From the NCBI RefSeq assembly GCF_001879105.1, contig NZ_MLCF01000067.1, positions 1-64,000 on the forward strand: a DNA stretch of 64,000 nt. The letters are read 5' to 3'. Origin of the DNA: Mangrovactinospora gilvigrisea (GTDB lineage Bacteria; Actinomycetota; Actinomycetes; Streptomycetales; Streptomycetaceae). Both the position numbers and the translations under genes were made by a program. Under the pieces are notes generated by a model. The model was not told the origin of the DNA, searched no databases, and was given only the letters and a program-made list of their open reading frames with translations. Shown piece by piece: positions 16,114-24,489 of this stretch (position 1 is its first letter; the number at the start of each line of letters is the position of its first letter).

Positions 16114-16608
16114 CTAACGCACCGCCACACCTTGTGATGATGCGCCCAGGTGGCACGCGTCCGGGCCCGCCGAAGGCGGTGCGATGTCCGGCGCGTCCTC
16201 GTCCTGCTCCGCTGCCGAACCTTGCACCGATTCGGCGTGGGCCAGGAAGGCGCCTTCGGGCCCGTACAGCGCCGCGAGGACGATGGCAGCCGCCGCCGCG
16301 GCGGGCAGCTCCTCGAGCGTGCACCGCCCGACCACGCACTCCTGGATGATGCAGGTCAACTCCGGGCCCCATGGGCTGGTCGCGGGATCGCGCAGGGCGA
16401 TGGCCTCCAGGCCGTCCAGCACCGCCTCGTGGTCCAACACAAACGGTGTGGTGCTGAGGGGATGGGCGATGGCCAACTGCCAGTTCGGAGGATTGCCGAG
16501 GGCCTCGGCGCGCCACTGCGTCTTCGGGTCAATGGCGGTGGGGCGCAGCCAGGGGAGGGCAGATACGCCGCGAGCAGCCATACGCTCGGTGGCGTTCGGG
16601 GTGAACAT
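16114..16608 (-). CDS. hypothetical protein downstream of the DUF2637 gene
   Basis: A 164-aa protein whose ATG overlaps the stop of the DUF2637 gene (TGATG) and follows AAGGA. Central residues (VLDHEAVLDGLEAIALRDPATSPWGPELTCIIQECVVGRCTLEELPAAAAAAIVLAALYG) are helical. The C-terminal 45 residues are acidic and low complexity. It is conserved in style with plasmid-transfer neighbours but I do not recognise it. Confidence 0.6.
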   Translation of the reverse strand: MFTPNATERMAARGVSALPWLRPTAIDPKTQWRAEALGNPPNWQLAIAHPLSTTPFVLDHEAVLDGLEAIALRDPATSPWGPELTCIIQECVVGRCTLEELPAAAAAAIVLAALYGPEGAFLAHAESVQGSAAEQDEDAPDIAPPSAGPDACHLGASSQGVAVR

Positions 16609-17696
16609 CACGAGGTCCTTTCGAGGGTGACGGTATCGGCGCAGATGGCGCCGTGGGCACGTTCGAAGTCCAGGAAGTAGCGGCGCGCGGTGCCCTCGCT
16701 CAGGTCGATGCGGTCGGCGAGTTCGCGCCGGGTCAAGAGCCGGTGGTTGCCCTGCCGCTCCAGGTACAGCTCCTCGGCGCGCTGCTTCTTGCTGCCCGGT
16801 CGGACCGCGCTCTCCTCGCCGTTGGCCGGCGGGGCGACGCGGGAGGCGTCGGCGGCCGCAGGGGATGGACCGGACGGTGGATGCGGCGCCCGCTCGGCGG
16901 TCTGGGCGCCGGCAGGGTCTGCGGCGCGGGGGAGCTGCTGCGGCGGCGCGCTCTCCTGCTCGATCGTCGGCAGCGGGTCGGCCGGGTTCTCGCAGGCGGG
17001 AGTGGAGTCGGGCTGCAGGAGCCCCAGGCGCAGCAGACGCAGCGGTCGCAGTTCGGCGACATCGGCGAGGTGCCTCCAGCGGCGGCCGTGGCGGTCGCGC
17101 AGTTCGGCGACGATCAGCGCGCGGCGCTGCTCGCGCTCGAGCGCGTCGGCGAGCGAGGTGATCTGCCACAACTGCATGCACCGCCAGATCCGCCAGGTCT
17201 GACGCGGCGCCAGCACCCAGCGGATCAGCCGGACCGCCTCGGGCCGGCCGGTGCCGCTGGCCGCCGCCAGGGCATGCCGTGCGGCCTCGACGACGATGAC
17301 CGGGAGGATCGGCAGGACCGCGTGCATGGCGGTGCCGATGGGATCGGGCCAGTCCAGGGCGCCGTTGAGGACGACAGTGGCCACCGTCAGCAGCCAGGCG
17401 GTGTAGCGCAACGGCCGGTACGGCAGCTTCAGCCACGTCAAGACCACGTCCAGGCAGAGGATGACCGTCACCGCGACGTCCAGGGCCAGCGGATAGACCG
17501 TCGCGAACGCACCGAAGCCCTTCTGCACGGCCATGGCGCGCAGCGCGGTGTAGCTGCCGACCCCGCCGATCGCGGCGATGGCCAGCGCGCCGAGCCCCAC
17601 CGTGGCCGCGGCGGCCGCCCGCCCGGCTCGCCAGCGGCCGGCTACGGTCGTGGCCGGCCGCGCCTGCGGGTCCTGGCGCCATGCGGTCACCGCCAT
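16608..17696 (-). CDS. DUF2637-type membrane protein with C-terminal HTH
   Basis: A 362-aa protein starting at ATG 17696. Four membrane segments lie near residues 27-50 (VGLGALAIAAIGGVGSYTAL), 62-88 (YPLALDVAVTVILCLDVVL), 97-115 and 122-145, matching the DUF2637 domain of Streptomyces plasmid spread proteins. A Pro/Ala linker follows, then a C-terminal winged or HTH-like unit (NHRLLTRRELADRIDLSEGTARRYFLDFERAHG). It is likely to work at the membrane in plasmid transfer or regulation. It is transcribed leftward from copy B of the 55-bp element, divergent from the P-loop gene that copy A faces. Confidence 0.75.
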   Translation of the reverse strand: MAVTAWRQDPQARPATTVAGRWRAGRAAAAATVGLGALAIAAIGGVGSYTALRAMAVQKGFGAFATVYPLALDVAVTVILCLDVVLTWLKLPYRPLRYTAWLLTVATVVLNGALDWPDPIGTAMHAVLPILPVIVVEAARHALAAASGTGRPEAVRLIRWVLAPRQTWRIWRCMQLWQITSLADALEREQRRALIVAELRDRHGRRWRHLADVAELRPLRLLRLGLLQPDSTPACENPADPLPTIEQESAPPQQLPRAADPAGAQTAERAPHPPSGPSPAAADASRVAPPANGEESAVRPGSKKQRAEELYLERQGNHRLLTRRELADRIDLSEGTARRYFLDFERAHGAICADTVTLERTS

Positions 17697-17734
17697 CGGT
17701 CTGCACCTGCTTCCTGTTGCTGGGCCTTCACCCG

Positions 17735-17790
17735 CTACAGGTGTCGCCAACGCGCCCGGTGTGACATCGCAGCCCCAGGTTTTTTCTCCC
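17735..17790 (-). promoter_or_regulatory. 55-bp conserved element, copy B
   Basis: Read leftward: GGAGAAA (17789-17783), TGTCACAC (17766-17759), then GACACCTGTAG (17745-17735). The spacing from the first T of TGTCACA to the C of CTGTAG is 26, the same as in copies A and C. It lies 39 bases upstream of the DUF2637 start, and faces copy A in inverted orientation. Confidence 0.6.
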
Positions 17791-17868
17791 GCCCCGTGCC
17801 GTGCCGCGACCTCGCGCCGCCTTCGCGCCCCCCTGGAGGGCCTGTTGGTCGGGCGGCGCTGGGCCCGT

Positions 17869-17930
17869 GGAGAAAGAAATCTGCGGCCCGGATGTCACAC
17901 CGGACGCCTCCACGACACCTGTAGCGGACG
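17869..17930 (+). promoter_or_regulatory. 55-bp conserved element, copy A
   Basis: Read rightward: GGAGAAA (17869-17875), TGTCACAC (17893-17900), GACACCTGTAG (17914-17924). It lies 48 bases upstream of the start at 17973. Together with copy B it makes a large inverted pair about 78 bp apart, so both divergent operons probably answer to the same regulator or sigma factor. Confidence 0.6.
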
Positions 17931-17972
17931 AGAGCGCCGCACGCGCCGGCGCACCGACACAAGGAGAGCTCG

Positions 17973-18578
17973 ATGAGCGCCCACTTGCACGATGCCGCCG
18001 CCGTCCTGCACATCCCGATTGGCGTCGACTACGACCTGGACCTGGTGCTGCCCCTGGCCGTTGGCACCGGCCACGTAGCGATCTCCGGCCTGGCCGCCAG
18101 CGGAAAGACCGAACTGGCCCGGCACTTCGATTTGGCTGCCCGCTCCATGGGGTGGGGCAGCACCGTCCTCGACGGCCTCGGAATGCGCCCAGCGGCCTTC
18201 CTCCAGGCCCTCGAGGCCCACCATTGCCCGAGCGAGCACCGCCCCCGGATGCTGGTGGTGGACCATGCAGAGCGCGTCCCGCTGGCTGGCAGCAGCATCC
18301 TTGCGGCCCTGACCCGCACCCGCGGGATGCACGTCGTACTGATCACCTCGCCCTTCGGCACCGACCCGGGCCGCAAGTTCGCCGATCGCATCTGGCTGGG
18401 CGCCCCGCCCCAGAGCCGCGATCTGCAGTCCTTCCTGCACGCCCACGAGGAGGCGCGCGTGGAGGAGTTGCACAGCTGGCGGGAGCCCGGCGACCACCCC
18501 CGCACCGCGGTGTGGCGCACCGCGGCCGGCTCCCTCAAGCCGTTCACGCCCTACCCGCCGCTGCCGGTGGCCGCGTGA
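17973..18578 (+). CDS. small FtsK/TraB-like P-loop ATPase
   Basis: A 201-aa protein; AGGAGAG precedes the ATG. HIPIGVDYDLDLVLPLAVGTGHVAISG followed by GLAASGKTEL (Walker A) is the layout of FtsK/SpoIIIE/Tra translocases, in which a PVGxD-D-L segment precedes the P-loop. Walker B is RMLVVDHAER. The protein is much shorter than a translocase and lacks membrane and gamma domains, so it may be a minimal ATPase partner. It ends in a GTGA overlap with the next gene and is divergent from a DUF2637 gene, which points to plasmid transfer or maintenance. Confidence 0.65.
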   Translation: MSAHLHDAAAVLHIPIGVDYDLDLVLPLAVGTGHVAISGLAASGKTELARHFDLAARSMGWGSTVLDGLGMRPAAFLQALEAHHCPSEHRPRMLVVDHAERVPLAGSSILAALTRTRGMHVVLITSPFGTDPGRKFADRIWLGAPPQSRDLQSFLHAHEEARVEELHSWREPGDHPRTAVWRTAAGSLKPFTPYPPLPVAA

Positions 18579-19549
18579 GCGCCCCCGGGCCCCGCCGCCC
18601 CGAGCAGGACGTGCCGAAGGAGGCCTTCGCGGTGCCCTTCGATGGCGACACCGAGCGCCTGGCGGCCGAGCAGCGCCGGGTGGATGCCACCTTGGGCCGC
18701 TACCGCCAGGCCCTGCCCGCCGGGCGGGCGGATGATCCGCGCACGGTCGCCCGCCTCGGACGCGCCCCCCAGGCCACGGTCTTCGGCTGGTGGGTGTGGG
18801 ACCTGTCCGGCCAGGCACCGCTCCTGGTCGAACTCGGCGTCCTGCCGCCGCAGCCGAGCCTGTGCGCCCGGGCGGCGCGGCGCTGGATGCGGCGCGGGCC
18901 GGCCACGCTGGTGCAACTGGCCGCCGGCGGACCGGCGATCAGCACCGGGCGCCTGGGCGCGCTCGGCCTGGCCGCCTACGCCGGTCTGACCGCGGTGGGC
19001 CTCGGCGCGCCCCTGCCGGTTGCCGCCGCGGCCGCGGCGGCCGCCGGCCTGCTGCCGGCCTCGGCGGTGCGCATCGCCGACCGGCTGGCTCGCCGGCGCG
19101 TGCGAACCCTCGCCCACCCGCCCGCCGTCCTTACGGCTCTGGCGGCCGGTCAGCGGGACCTGGTCCAGCTTGCCGCCGGCTGCCCGCAGGACGCCGAGCT
19201 GGGTGCCGTCGCCGATCTGGGGGCGCGCCTGCTGTGGGACGCGGCAGCGCTGGCCATCCGCACCGGCGAGGAACAGCCGCAGCCGGTCGGCGCCCGCCAC
19301 CCGGTCACGGCCCGCCTGACGGCCTACCGGACGGAGATGGACGCGCTCGTCCGGCTCGCCCACGACCGGCTCGCCGCCCATCTCGAGCGCGAGGAGCTCT
19401 TGCACCGGCCGCTGGCCGAGGCTGCGGCCGAGCGCGTCCTGGACGCCGGCTACCTCGAGCCCGCAGTGCTCCGCCGCACCGCCGAGGACCTGGAGCGCGC
19501 CACCGCCGCCATCCGCCACGGCACCCGCCGCCTCCACACCAAGCCCTGA
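18575..19549 (+). CDS. hypothetical protein with a central membrane hairpin
   Basis: A 324-aa protein starting at GTG in a GTGA overlap. Residues about 130-175 are hydrophobic (LGALGLAAYAGLTAVGLGAPLPVAAAAAAAAGLLPAS), probably two membrane helices. Flanking domains are soluble and helical, the C-terminal 90 residues being Arg/Glu rich and possibly coiled. It is co-translated with the P-loop protein, so it could be its membrane anchor. No family is recognised. Confidence 0.6.
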   Translation: MSAPGPRRPEQDVPKEAFAVPFDGDTERLAAEQRRVDATLGRYRQALPAGRADDPRTVARLGRAPQATVFGWWVWDLSGQAPLLVELGVLPPQPSLCARAARRWMRRGPATLVQLAAGGPAISTGRLGALGLAAYAGLTAVGLGAPLPVAAAAAAAAGLLPASAVRIADRLARRRVRTLAHPPAVLTALAAGQRDLVQLAAGCPQDAELGAVADLGARLLWDAAALAIRTGEEQPQPVGARHPVTARLTAYRTEMDALVRLAHDRLAAHLEREELLHRPLAEAAAERVLDAGYLEPAVLRRTAEDLERATAAIRHGTRRLHTKP

Positions 19550-19589
19550 TGGTCCGATGCCGACCCGTCGCCGAGAAAGGCCCGTGCCG

Positions 19590-20762
19590 ATGACCACCAC
19601 CGTGGCCCGCCATCTGCGCCCCGTCCCGGTCGACCCCGGCGACTGGCCGGCCCGACCCCATCCCGTCCCCGGCGGCTACGCCTTCGACCTGCCCACCCGC
19701 CACCTCCGGTTCCATCTCCACCTGCCCACGGGCCGCTTCACGATCGCGTGGCACCGCCTTGCCGCCGGGCAGCCGGCTGCGGAGGACTTCCCGCCGCCGG
19801 GGCCCGGCACCAGCGTCTGGGTGCCCGACGCGACCCTCACCGCCCCGCCCGAGCACTGCCCGAACATGGTGTGGCCGCTGGTCGGACACCGCACCGCCGA
19901 CCAGGCGAACCACCTGATTCACCGTCTGGCGCCCACCGCCGCGCTGCTGCTGGCCACCCTGATCGACCTGCCGGGATGCCCCGCTGCCCTCGACTGGAGC
20001 TGCACCGCGGCCGCCGCCTGCGAGGCGATCGCCGAAGCCTGCCGACGCAAAGAGGCGGCCTCGGCCGACTTCGACCCGTGCGCCCACCATCCGGACCTGG
20101 TGGACTGCGCCGAGGCGATGGACGCAGCCCCCCACCTGATCGAGCCCGCCTGGCGCAGCGCCGGGACCGCGGAGCTGGACCGCGCCGCCCGCCAACTCGC
20201 CGCCCGACGGCTGGATCAACCGCTGGCCCGGGCCATGCAGCTGCGCTGCGGCAGGCCGGTGCGGCCCGGCGCGAGGCTTGTCGGAGCCCGCCGCTGGCTG
20301 CACGCCTACCGCGACGCCGCGCGGACCCGCGGCCCGGTGCCGATCGCCGCCACCACCTACTTCGCCGCCCGCCCCGAGCCCGGCGCCGCAGGCCTGCCGG
20401 CCGATGCGGACGACGTCGCGCTCGCCGCCCGGGCGGCCGCCGCCGAGCAGGCCGCCGCCGAAGGCGGCCACACCGTGCTGGATGCCACCGCCCATCTGCG
20501 CGCCGGGCGCGCCGCGGCCCGCGCGCGCATCCGCGCCCGCCTGGATACGGCCGCCGACGCATCGGCGGCGGCGCCGCGGCTGGCCCAAGTCGGCCTGGCC
20601 CTGCAGATCCTGGCGTGGAACGACCCGCAGGACGGCGCCGACGATGCCGAACGGATCGCCGGCGTCGCCCGCCGCGCCGGCCTGCAGCCTCAGATGCTGA
20701 GCGCCGTGCGCGCCCGCGCCCTGGCGCCGCCCACGACGTCCACCGCCTCCCGGCAGACGTAG
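19590..20762 (+). CDS. hypothetical protein, 390 aa
   Basis: The ATG at 19590 follows GAAAGG; an in-frame ATG at 19557 would add 11 residues. The N-terminal 90 residues are beta-rich (GGYAFDLPTRHLRFHLHLPTGRFTIAWHRL), followed by a Trp/Cys-containing segment (LDWSCTAAAACEAIAEACRRKEAASADFDPCAHHPDLVDCAEAMD) and a long Ala/Arg helical tail. It is the third gene of the rightward transfer-like operon. Function unknown. Confidence 0.6.
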   Translation: MTTTVARHLRPVPVDPGDWPARPHPVPGGYAFDLPTRHLRFHLHLPTGRFTIAWHRLAAGQPAAEDFPPPGPGTSVWVPDATLTAPPEHCPNMVWPLVGHRTADQANHLIHRLAPTAALLLATLIDLPGCPAALDWSCTAAAACEAIAEACRRKEAASADFDPCAHHPDLVDCAEAMDAAPHLIEPAWRSAGTAELDRAARQLAARRLDQPLARAMQLRCGRPVRPGARLVGARRWLHAYRDAARTRGPVPIAATTYFAARPEPGAAGLPADADDVALAARAAAAEQAAAEGGHTVLDATAHLRAGRAAARARIRARLDTAADASAAAPRLAQVGLALQILAWNDPQDGADDAERIAGVARRAGLQPQMLSAVRARALAPPTTSTASRQT

Positions 20763-20837
20763 CCGCGCCCGGGCCGGACCGCCCGTCCTGGTCGCGTCCG
20801 CGGTCGTGCAACAGGGGACACACCCATACCCCATGAG

Positions 20838-20866
20838 TTGCTAATACTCTCTTGGCTATGTATTGT
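20838..20866 (+). promoter_or_regulatory. AT-rich promoter, family copy P1
   Basis: TTGCTA (20838-20843) and TATTGT (20861-20866) are separated by exactly 17 bases in an AT-rich island within GC-rich DNA. Twenty-two of 29 positions match copy P2 at 42627-42655. It lies about 90 bases upstream of the TTG start at 20955 and drives the operon of small genes that follows. Confidence 0.7.
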
Positions 20867-20954
20867 GCTGCTCGTTGGGCGCTCCCGGCGACCGGGAGCC
20901 GCGTCCACGACCGACGCCCCCCATCCCCCCCGATCCCCGTTGTGGAGGCCTCCG

Positions 20955-21317
20955 TTGACCACGTCACCGCCACCCACCGACCACGGCCCGTTCGGACTGG
21001 TCGTGGCCGTCCCCGCCACCACCGCCGAGGCCCCGTTCAACGCCAACCTTCGCGAGATCCTCCTCGCCACCGTCCCCCTGGCCATCCGCCAACAGCCCGA
21101 CCTGGGCCGCGCGGAAATGATGCGCACCGCCCAGAAGTTCGCCCGCCAGATCGGCTCCCACGGCGACGACCTCCAGTTCGGCGGCCGCCACCGCGGCGCC
21201 ACCCTGAGCGCCCTGATCTCCGGCTTCGCGCTCTTGTCCCGCGCCGAAGGCGGCGTGACCGCGCTCGGCGTCCACGCATGCCGTGCCCCCCACGAGGGCT
21301 GTCCCGGCGCGCACTGA
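20955..21317 (+). CDS. hypothetical protein with a TTG start, 120 aa
   Basis: The TTG at 20955 follows TGGAGG by eight bases. Upstream in-frame codons overlap promoter P1, so they cannot be the start. The protein (FGLVVAVPATTAEAPFNANLREILLATVPLAIRQQPDLGRAEMMRTAQKFARQIGSHGDDLQFGG) is a small helical domain with a His/Cys-containing tail (VHACRAPHEGC). It is the first gene of the 20.9-25.8 kb operon. Family not recognised. Confidence 0.55.
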   Translation: MTTSPPPTDHGPFGLVVAVPATTAEAPFNANLREILLATVPLAIRQQPDLGRAEMMRTAQKFARQIGSHGDDLQFGGRHRGATLSALISGFALLSRAEGGVTALGVHACRAPHEGCPGAH

Positions 21318-21359
21318 CGTCCGCTGCCGAACACCCGGCCACAGGAAAGGACCGGCTAC

Positions 21360-22073
21360 ATGACGATCACCGTCCAGACCATGCCCCTGGACAGCAACGG
21401 ACACCGTCTCAGCCACGGAACCACCATCAACGTCCATGCCCGCGACGCCGACGGCACGGTGGTCTGGCACACCGGCATCTCGGAGGCGTGCACCGTCTGC
21501 GACACCGCACCCCGCCTCGTCGCCGCCGACGGCCGCGTCCGCGCACAGGATCCGTGCGCCTACCCGGACGGATTCACCACGACCATCACTCTCGATGTCC
21601 CGTCGGGCCGGATCGCGGTCGCCGACGACCTCCGCGACGCCTTCCCGCGGGACCGCCGCGACGTCGCGGACTACAACACCCTCCTGGGGCAAGCCCAGGC
21701 CACCCTGGCGATGGCCGACCTCGGCTGCGCCTACGGCGCGATCGACGACACTTGCCCGGGGCTCTACCGCACCGGGCAGGACCGGTATGTCATCGCGACC
21801 CCCGCCTACGACGCGAGCGACAACCCGACACTGCCCGACACCGACCGGCTCGCCACCATCGTCACCGACCTGTGGGCCTACTCGGTCGCCGACGCTGACC
21901 TGTGGATGGCTCGCGGCGGCCGCATCGACCGGATCGGGCGCAGCGTCACCCTCGTCGACATCCCGCCGGGCCGCTACGAGTTCACCCTCCACACCGGCGA
22001 ACGCGCCTTTCCCTGGGACACCGTCGACGAGGCCACCCTCGTCTACGCCGACATCAAACGCGTCACCCGATGA
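21360..22073 (+). CDS. hypothetical protein, 237 aa
   Basis: The ATG at 21360 follows AGGAAAGG. The sequence is beta-rich and acidic, with CTVCDTA near residue 40 and two tyrosine-rich strands (GQDRYVIATPAYDASDN; GRYEFTLHTGERAFPWD). It ends in an ATGA overlap with the DUF3263 gene. Typical of actinophage or plasmid accessory proteins; no function can be read. Confidence 0.55.
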   Translation: MTITVQTMPLDSNGHRLSHGTTINVHARDADGTVVWHTGISEACTVCDTAPRLVAADGRVRAQDPCAYPDGFTTTITLDVPSGRIAVADDLRDAFPRDRRDVADYNTLLGQAQATLAMADLGCAYGAIDDTCPGLYRTGQDRYVIATPAYDASDNPTLPDTDRLATIVTDLWAYSVADADLWMARGGRIDRIGRSVTLVDIPPGRYEFTLHTGERAFPWDTVDEATLVYADIKRVTR

Positions 22074-22312
22074 CCGCCCGCCGCTTGCTGACCGAGACCG
22101 AGCGGAAGGTGCTGGCCATGGCCGCCCGCACGTTCCGCACCCCCGGCGCCCGCGAGGACGCCGTCCGCCGCGAACTCCGGATGTCGCCGACCCGGTATGC
22201 CCAGGTCCTCAACGCGCTCCTGGACCGCCGCGAAGCCCTGGAAGCCGCCCCCGTCCTGATCAACCGGCTGCGCGGCCGACGCGAACGGCTCCGCGCCCAT
22301 CGCGGGGACTGA
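22070..22312 (+). CDS. DUF3263-type small protein
   Basis: An 80-aa protein starting in an ATGA overlap. TETERKVLAMAARTFRTPGAREDAVRRELRMSPTRYAQVLNALLDRREALEAAPVLINRLRGRRE matches the DUF3263 pattern of actinobacteria: a short helical protein in which the SPTRYYQVLNALID-like core acts as a DNA-binding-type helix pair. It is probably a small regulator. Context: middle of the operon under promoter P1. Confidence 0.75.
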   Translation: MTARRLLTETERKVLAMAARTFRTPGAREDAVRRELRMSPTRYAQVLNALLDRREALEAAPVLINRLRGRRERLRAHRGD

Positions 22313-22480
22313 CCCGCACCGCTGCGCCCACCTCGACACGCCAGCGGCATCGCACGAACCAGGCGCTCCTGACCCGACGCCAGGCCGCCGACACGACGCC
22401 CCACCTGAAACCCGCGCCGCCCTGACTAGCCGACCGTGGGCTACCCACCCCTGCCCTCCCGGATCGCAAAGGATCACGCC

Positions 22481-23161
22481 ATGCCTACTCCCACCCCGGA
22501 CTTCGCCTCGACCCTGGCTACCGCTCTTGGACCGCAGTGGATGACCACCGCCACCGGATCTCCCCACCTCCCGTACCTGTTCACCCACCCCGATGGCGAG
22601 ACGATCGAATTCTGGACCCCCTTCGACAGCAACCGCTTCCTGTTCGACGGGCGACTGCCGAACGACCCGCACGACGCCCGCGTCGACCGCGACAGCCACG
22701 ACCTGAGGTTCGAGTCGATCAGCGTGGCCGACACCCGGACCGCAAGCGCCATGGCCCGAGAGATCACGCGACGTCTCCTGCCCCCCTACCGCAAGGCCCT
22801 GGTCCAGTATCAGCTGCGACTCGCCCTTCAGCGGCAGGCCAACATGCAAATCGCCGAGGCGGCCGAGCAGATCGCCGACGCGATCGGCACTACCCCCAGC
22901 CAGCCCCAGATCACTCCCAACGGCCCACGATCCGTGCGCTTCAACGGCACCGCGCGCCCCGCCCCCGGCAGCCGCACCCACCCCTTCCACGCCTTCGCCC
23001 GCGCCACGATCGACGCCAACGAATATCACGGCACCGCTCTGGTCGATCTGGAAGCACGCGAGTTGACGCCCCGGCAGGCCGCGGCCGCCCTCCAGGCCAT
23101 CGCCGCCGCCGACCAGCCCGCCCAAACCATCCCCGCGCCTCGCCCCGCCGCCGAGAACTAA
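22481..23161 (+). CDS. hypothetical protein, 226 aa
   Basis: The ATG at 22481 follows AAAGGA. The N-terminal half is beta-rich with HPDGETIEFWTPFDSNRFLFDGRLP; the middle has a long amphipathic helix (MAREITRRLLPPYRKALVQYQLRLALQRQANMQIAEAAEQIADAI). The C-terminus is Pro/Ala rich. It probably belongs to the same operon, with a 168-base gap upstream that shows no other gene. No family recognised. Confidence 0.55.
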   Translation: MPTPTPDFASTLATALGPQWMTTATGSPHLPYLFTHPDGETIEFWTPFDSNRFLFDGRLPNDPHDARVDRDSHDLRFESISVADTRTASAMAREITRRLLPPYRKALVQYQLRLALQRQANMQIAEAAEQIADAIGTTPSQPQITPNGPRSVRFNGTARPAPGSRTHPFHAFARATIDANEYHGTALVDLEARELTPRQAAAALQAIAAADQPAQTIPAPRPAAEN

Positions 23162-23316
23162 CCCCTGTCGACCCAGGCCGCACCCCTGCCCGCAGCGCGG
23201 TGACAACTACCTGCCCACCGAAATGACAGTAGGTCCGCTGTAGCGCCGGGCGGTGAGCGCCCCCCCAGGGCGCCCACCGCCCCGCACCCGACCGACACCC
23301 CGAGGGGAACCAGACC

Positions 23317-23538
23317 ATTCACGGACTGCTGTGGTACGCCCAGATCGCCAAGTCGTCGGGCACGCGATGGGAGATCCACCTCAAGCCGATGTGCGCCCAG
23401 ATCCGCGGCGATAGCACGCAGGCCCAGTGGGTGAACAACGCGACCCAGACCACCCTGGACACCGACGAGCTTCGGGCCGCGCTCAGCGACCCCGTCCATG
23501 TCTGCGTGTGCTGCCACGAGCTGACGCAGCACCAGTAG
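23317..23538 (+). CDS. small protein with an apparent ATT start, 73 aa
   Basis: A clear coding frame ends at TAG 23536-23538: HGLLWYAQIAKSSGTRWEIHLKPMCAQIRGDSTQAQWVNNATQTTLDTDELRAALSDPVHVCVCCHELTQHQ. There is no ATG, GTG or TTG between the upstream in-frame stop (23254-23256) and the coding part. ATT at 23317 lies nine bases after GAGGGG, so ATT is the likely start; CTG 23326 is the alternative. Third positions are strongly G/C. The C-terminal CVCCHE suggests metal binding. Function unknown. Confidence 0.5.
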   Translation: MHGLLWYAQIAKSSGTRWEIHLKPMCAQIRGDSTQAQWVNNATQTTLDTDELRAALSDPVHVCVCCHELTQHQ

Positions 23539-23619
23539 CGCGACCGGCTGCCCCGTTGACGCAGCGCCCGCCGTCCGCCATCGGCGCCTCGGCGCCCGAC
23601 CCCTCAGAGGATGATCCGC

Positions 23620-23832
23620 GTGAATGCGAAGGGAATCCGCGCCGCCACCGCCAGCGCGCGCGCCGTCGCCCTGATCAGTGCCTATCGCAACCCGTTCACC
23701 AGCAGCGACGCCGAGGTCATCGCCGACATCATCGCCGACCTGGTCCTGTACGCCGACAGCGTCGGCCTGGACCCGAACGACCTCGTCGCCAACGCCATGG
23801 GCCACTTCGCGCACGAACGCGACGACGCCTGA
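23620..23832 (+). CDS. small helical protein, 70 aa
   Basis: GTG 23620 is preferred because AGAGGA precedes it by eight bases, while the in-frame ATG 23611 abuts that site. The product (NAKGIRAATASARAVALISAYRNPFTSSDAEVIADIIADLVLYADSVGLDPNDLVANAMGHFAHERDDA) is a compact all-helical domain typical of actinobacterial plasmid and phage small genes. No function known. Confidence 0.6.
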   Translation: MNAKGIRAATASARAVALISAYRNPFTSSDAEVIADIIADLVLYADSVGLDPNDLVANAMGHFAHERDDA

Positions 23833-23869
23833 CCCAGGCGCGCGCCGCACCGACCCGAGGAGAGCTACC

Positions 23870-24124
23870 CTGCCCGATCACCGCACCACCGACCGCGCCC
23901 GGATCGAAGCCGCAGCGGACTTCGTCGAGTACTGGCAGCGCCTGCTGGTCGAGCTGGTCGACACCTACCACTGCTCCATGACTTGCACCGAGGCGGAAAC
24001 GGCCGCTGACCTGCTTAGCGCCTTCGGCAAGGACCAGGCCGCCGAAGACCTCCTGATCGCCCACACGGAGCACGACGACCCCATTGCCGCCCGCTCCCAC
24101 CGCACCGCTGAGCGGGACGCATGA
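23870..24124 (+). CDS. small protein with an apparent CTG start, 84 aa
   Basis: The frame beginning PDHRTTDRARIEAAADFVEYWQRLLVELVDTYHCSMTCTEAETAADLLSAFGKDQAAEDLLIAHTEHDD is clearly coding. The only suitable start is CTG at 23870, seven bases after GAGGAGAG; no ATG, GTG or TTG is available near that site. It ends in an ATGA overlap with the frameshifted gene at 24121. It looks like a short helical bundle protein with two cysteines. Function unknown. Confidence 0.5.
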   Translation: MPDHRTTDRARIEAAADFVEYWQRLLVELVDTYHCSMTCTEAETAADLLSAFGKDQAAEDLLIAHTEHDDPIAARSHRTAERDA

Positions 24125-24417
24125 GCACCGACTACGAGCGCCAGTCTGCGGCCCTCACCGGATCCCCGGCGACCAGATCCACGAGTTCGCCGAGCCCACC
24201 GATGTCCTCGACTCCCACTCCCTCCAGCTGCTCTGCGACCTGAACTGTTCGGGAGGCGTCCTGACCGGCACCAAGACAGAGCTGCGCACCCTCGCCCTGC
24301 AGCATCGACGCCCCGCCCGAGGACAGCCCCGACGGCACCGCCCAGACCCACATCGACCCGCGGAAGTTCCACCCCGGCAACGGGCTGCCCGCCGGCGGCG
24401 ACGATCGCCGCCGCTAA
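24121..24417 (+). pseudogene. frameshifted paralogue of the gene at 42227
   Basis: The coding signal changes frame twice: MSTDYERQSAAL in the frame of ATG 24121, then GDQIHEFAEPTDVLDSHSLQ and VLTGTKTELRTLALQ one frame over, then IDAPPEDSPDGTAQTHIDPRKF and GNGLPAG back in the first frame to TAA 24415-24417. Joined, it aligns with the intact 100-aa protein at 42227-42529, sharing GTKxEL, PEDxPDGT and DxRK. The two shifts compensate each other. It is either a decayed copy or a pair of sequencing indels. Confidence 0.55.
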
Positions 24418-24489
24418 CCCCGACGGGCGCCGCGGCCACCGCGGCCGTGGCGGCCGGACCCTGACCCGCCCTCAGACCGCGAGGACACC

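Noticed and set aside
17697-17750. Longer start (TTG 17750) for the DUF2637 gene
   Set aside because: It lies inside element copy B; ATG 17696 is more likely.
17735-17930. Reading the 55-bp element as a plain ECF41 sigma promoter
   Set aside because: TGTCACA fits the reported -35, but no CGTC lies at the expected distance; the extended GGAGAAA and GACACCTGTAG blocks point to another regulator or a different sigma.
20838-20954. Upstream extension of the 20955 gene starting at TTG 20838
   Set aside because: That start lies on the -35 of promoter P1 and would translate the promoter itself.
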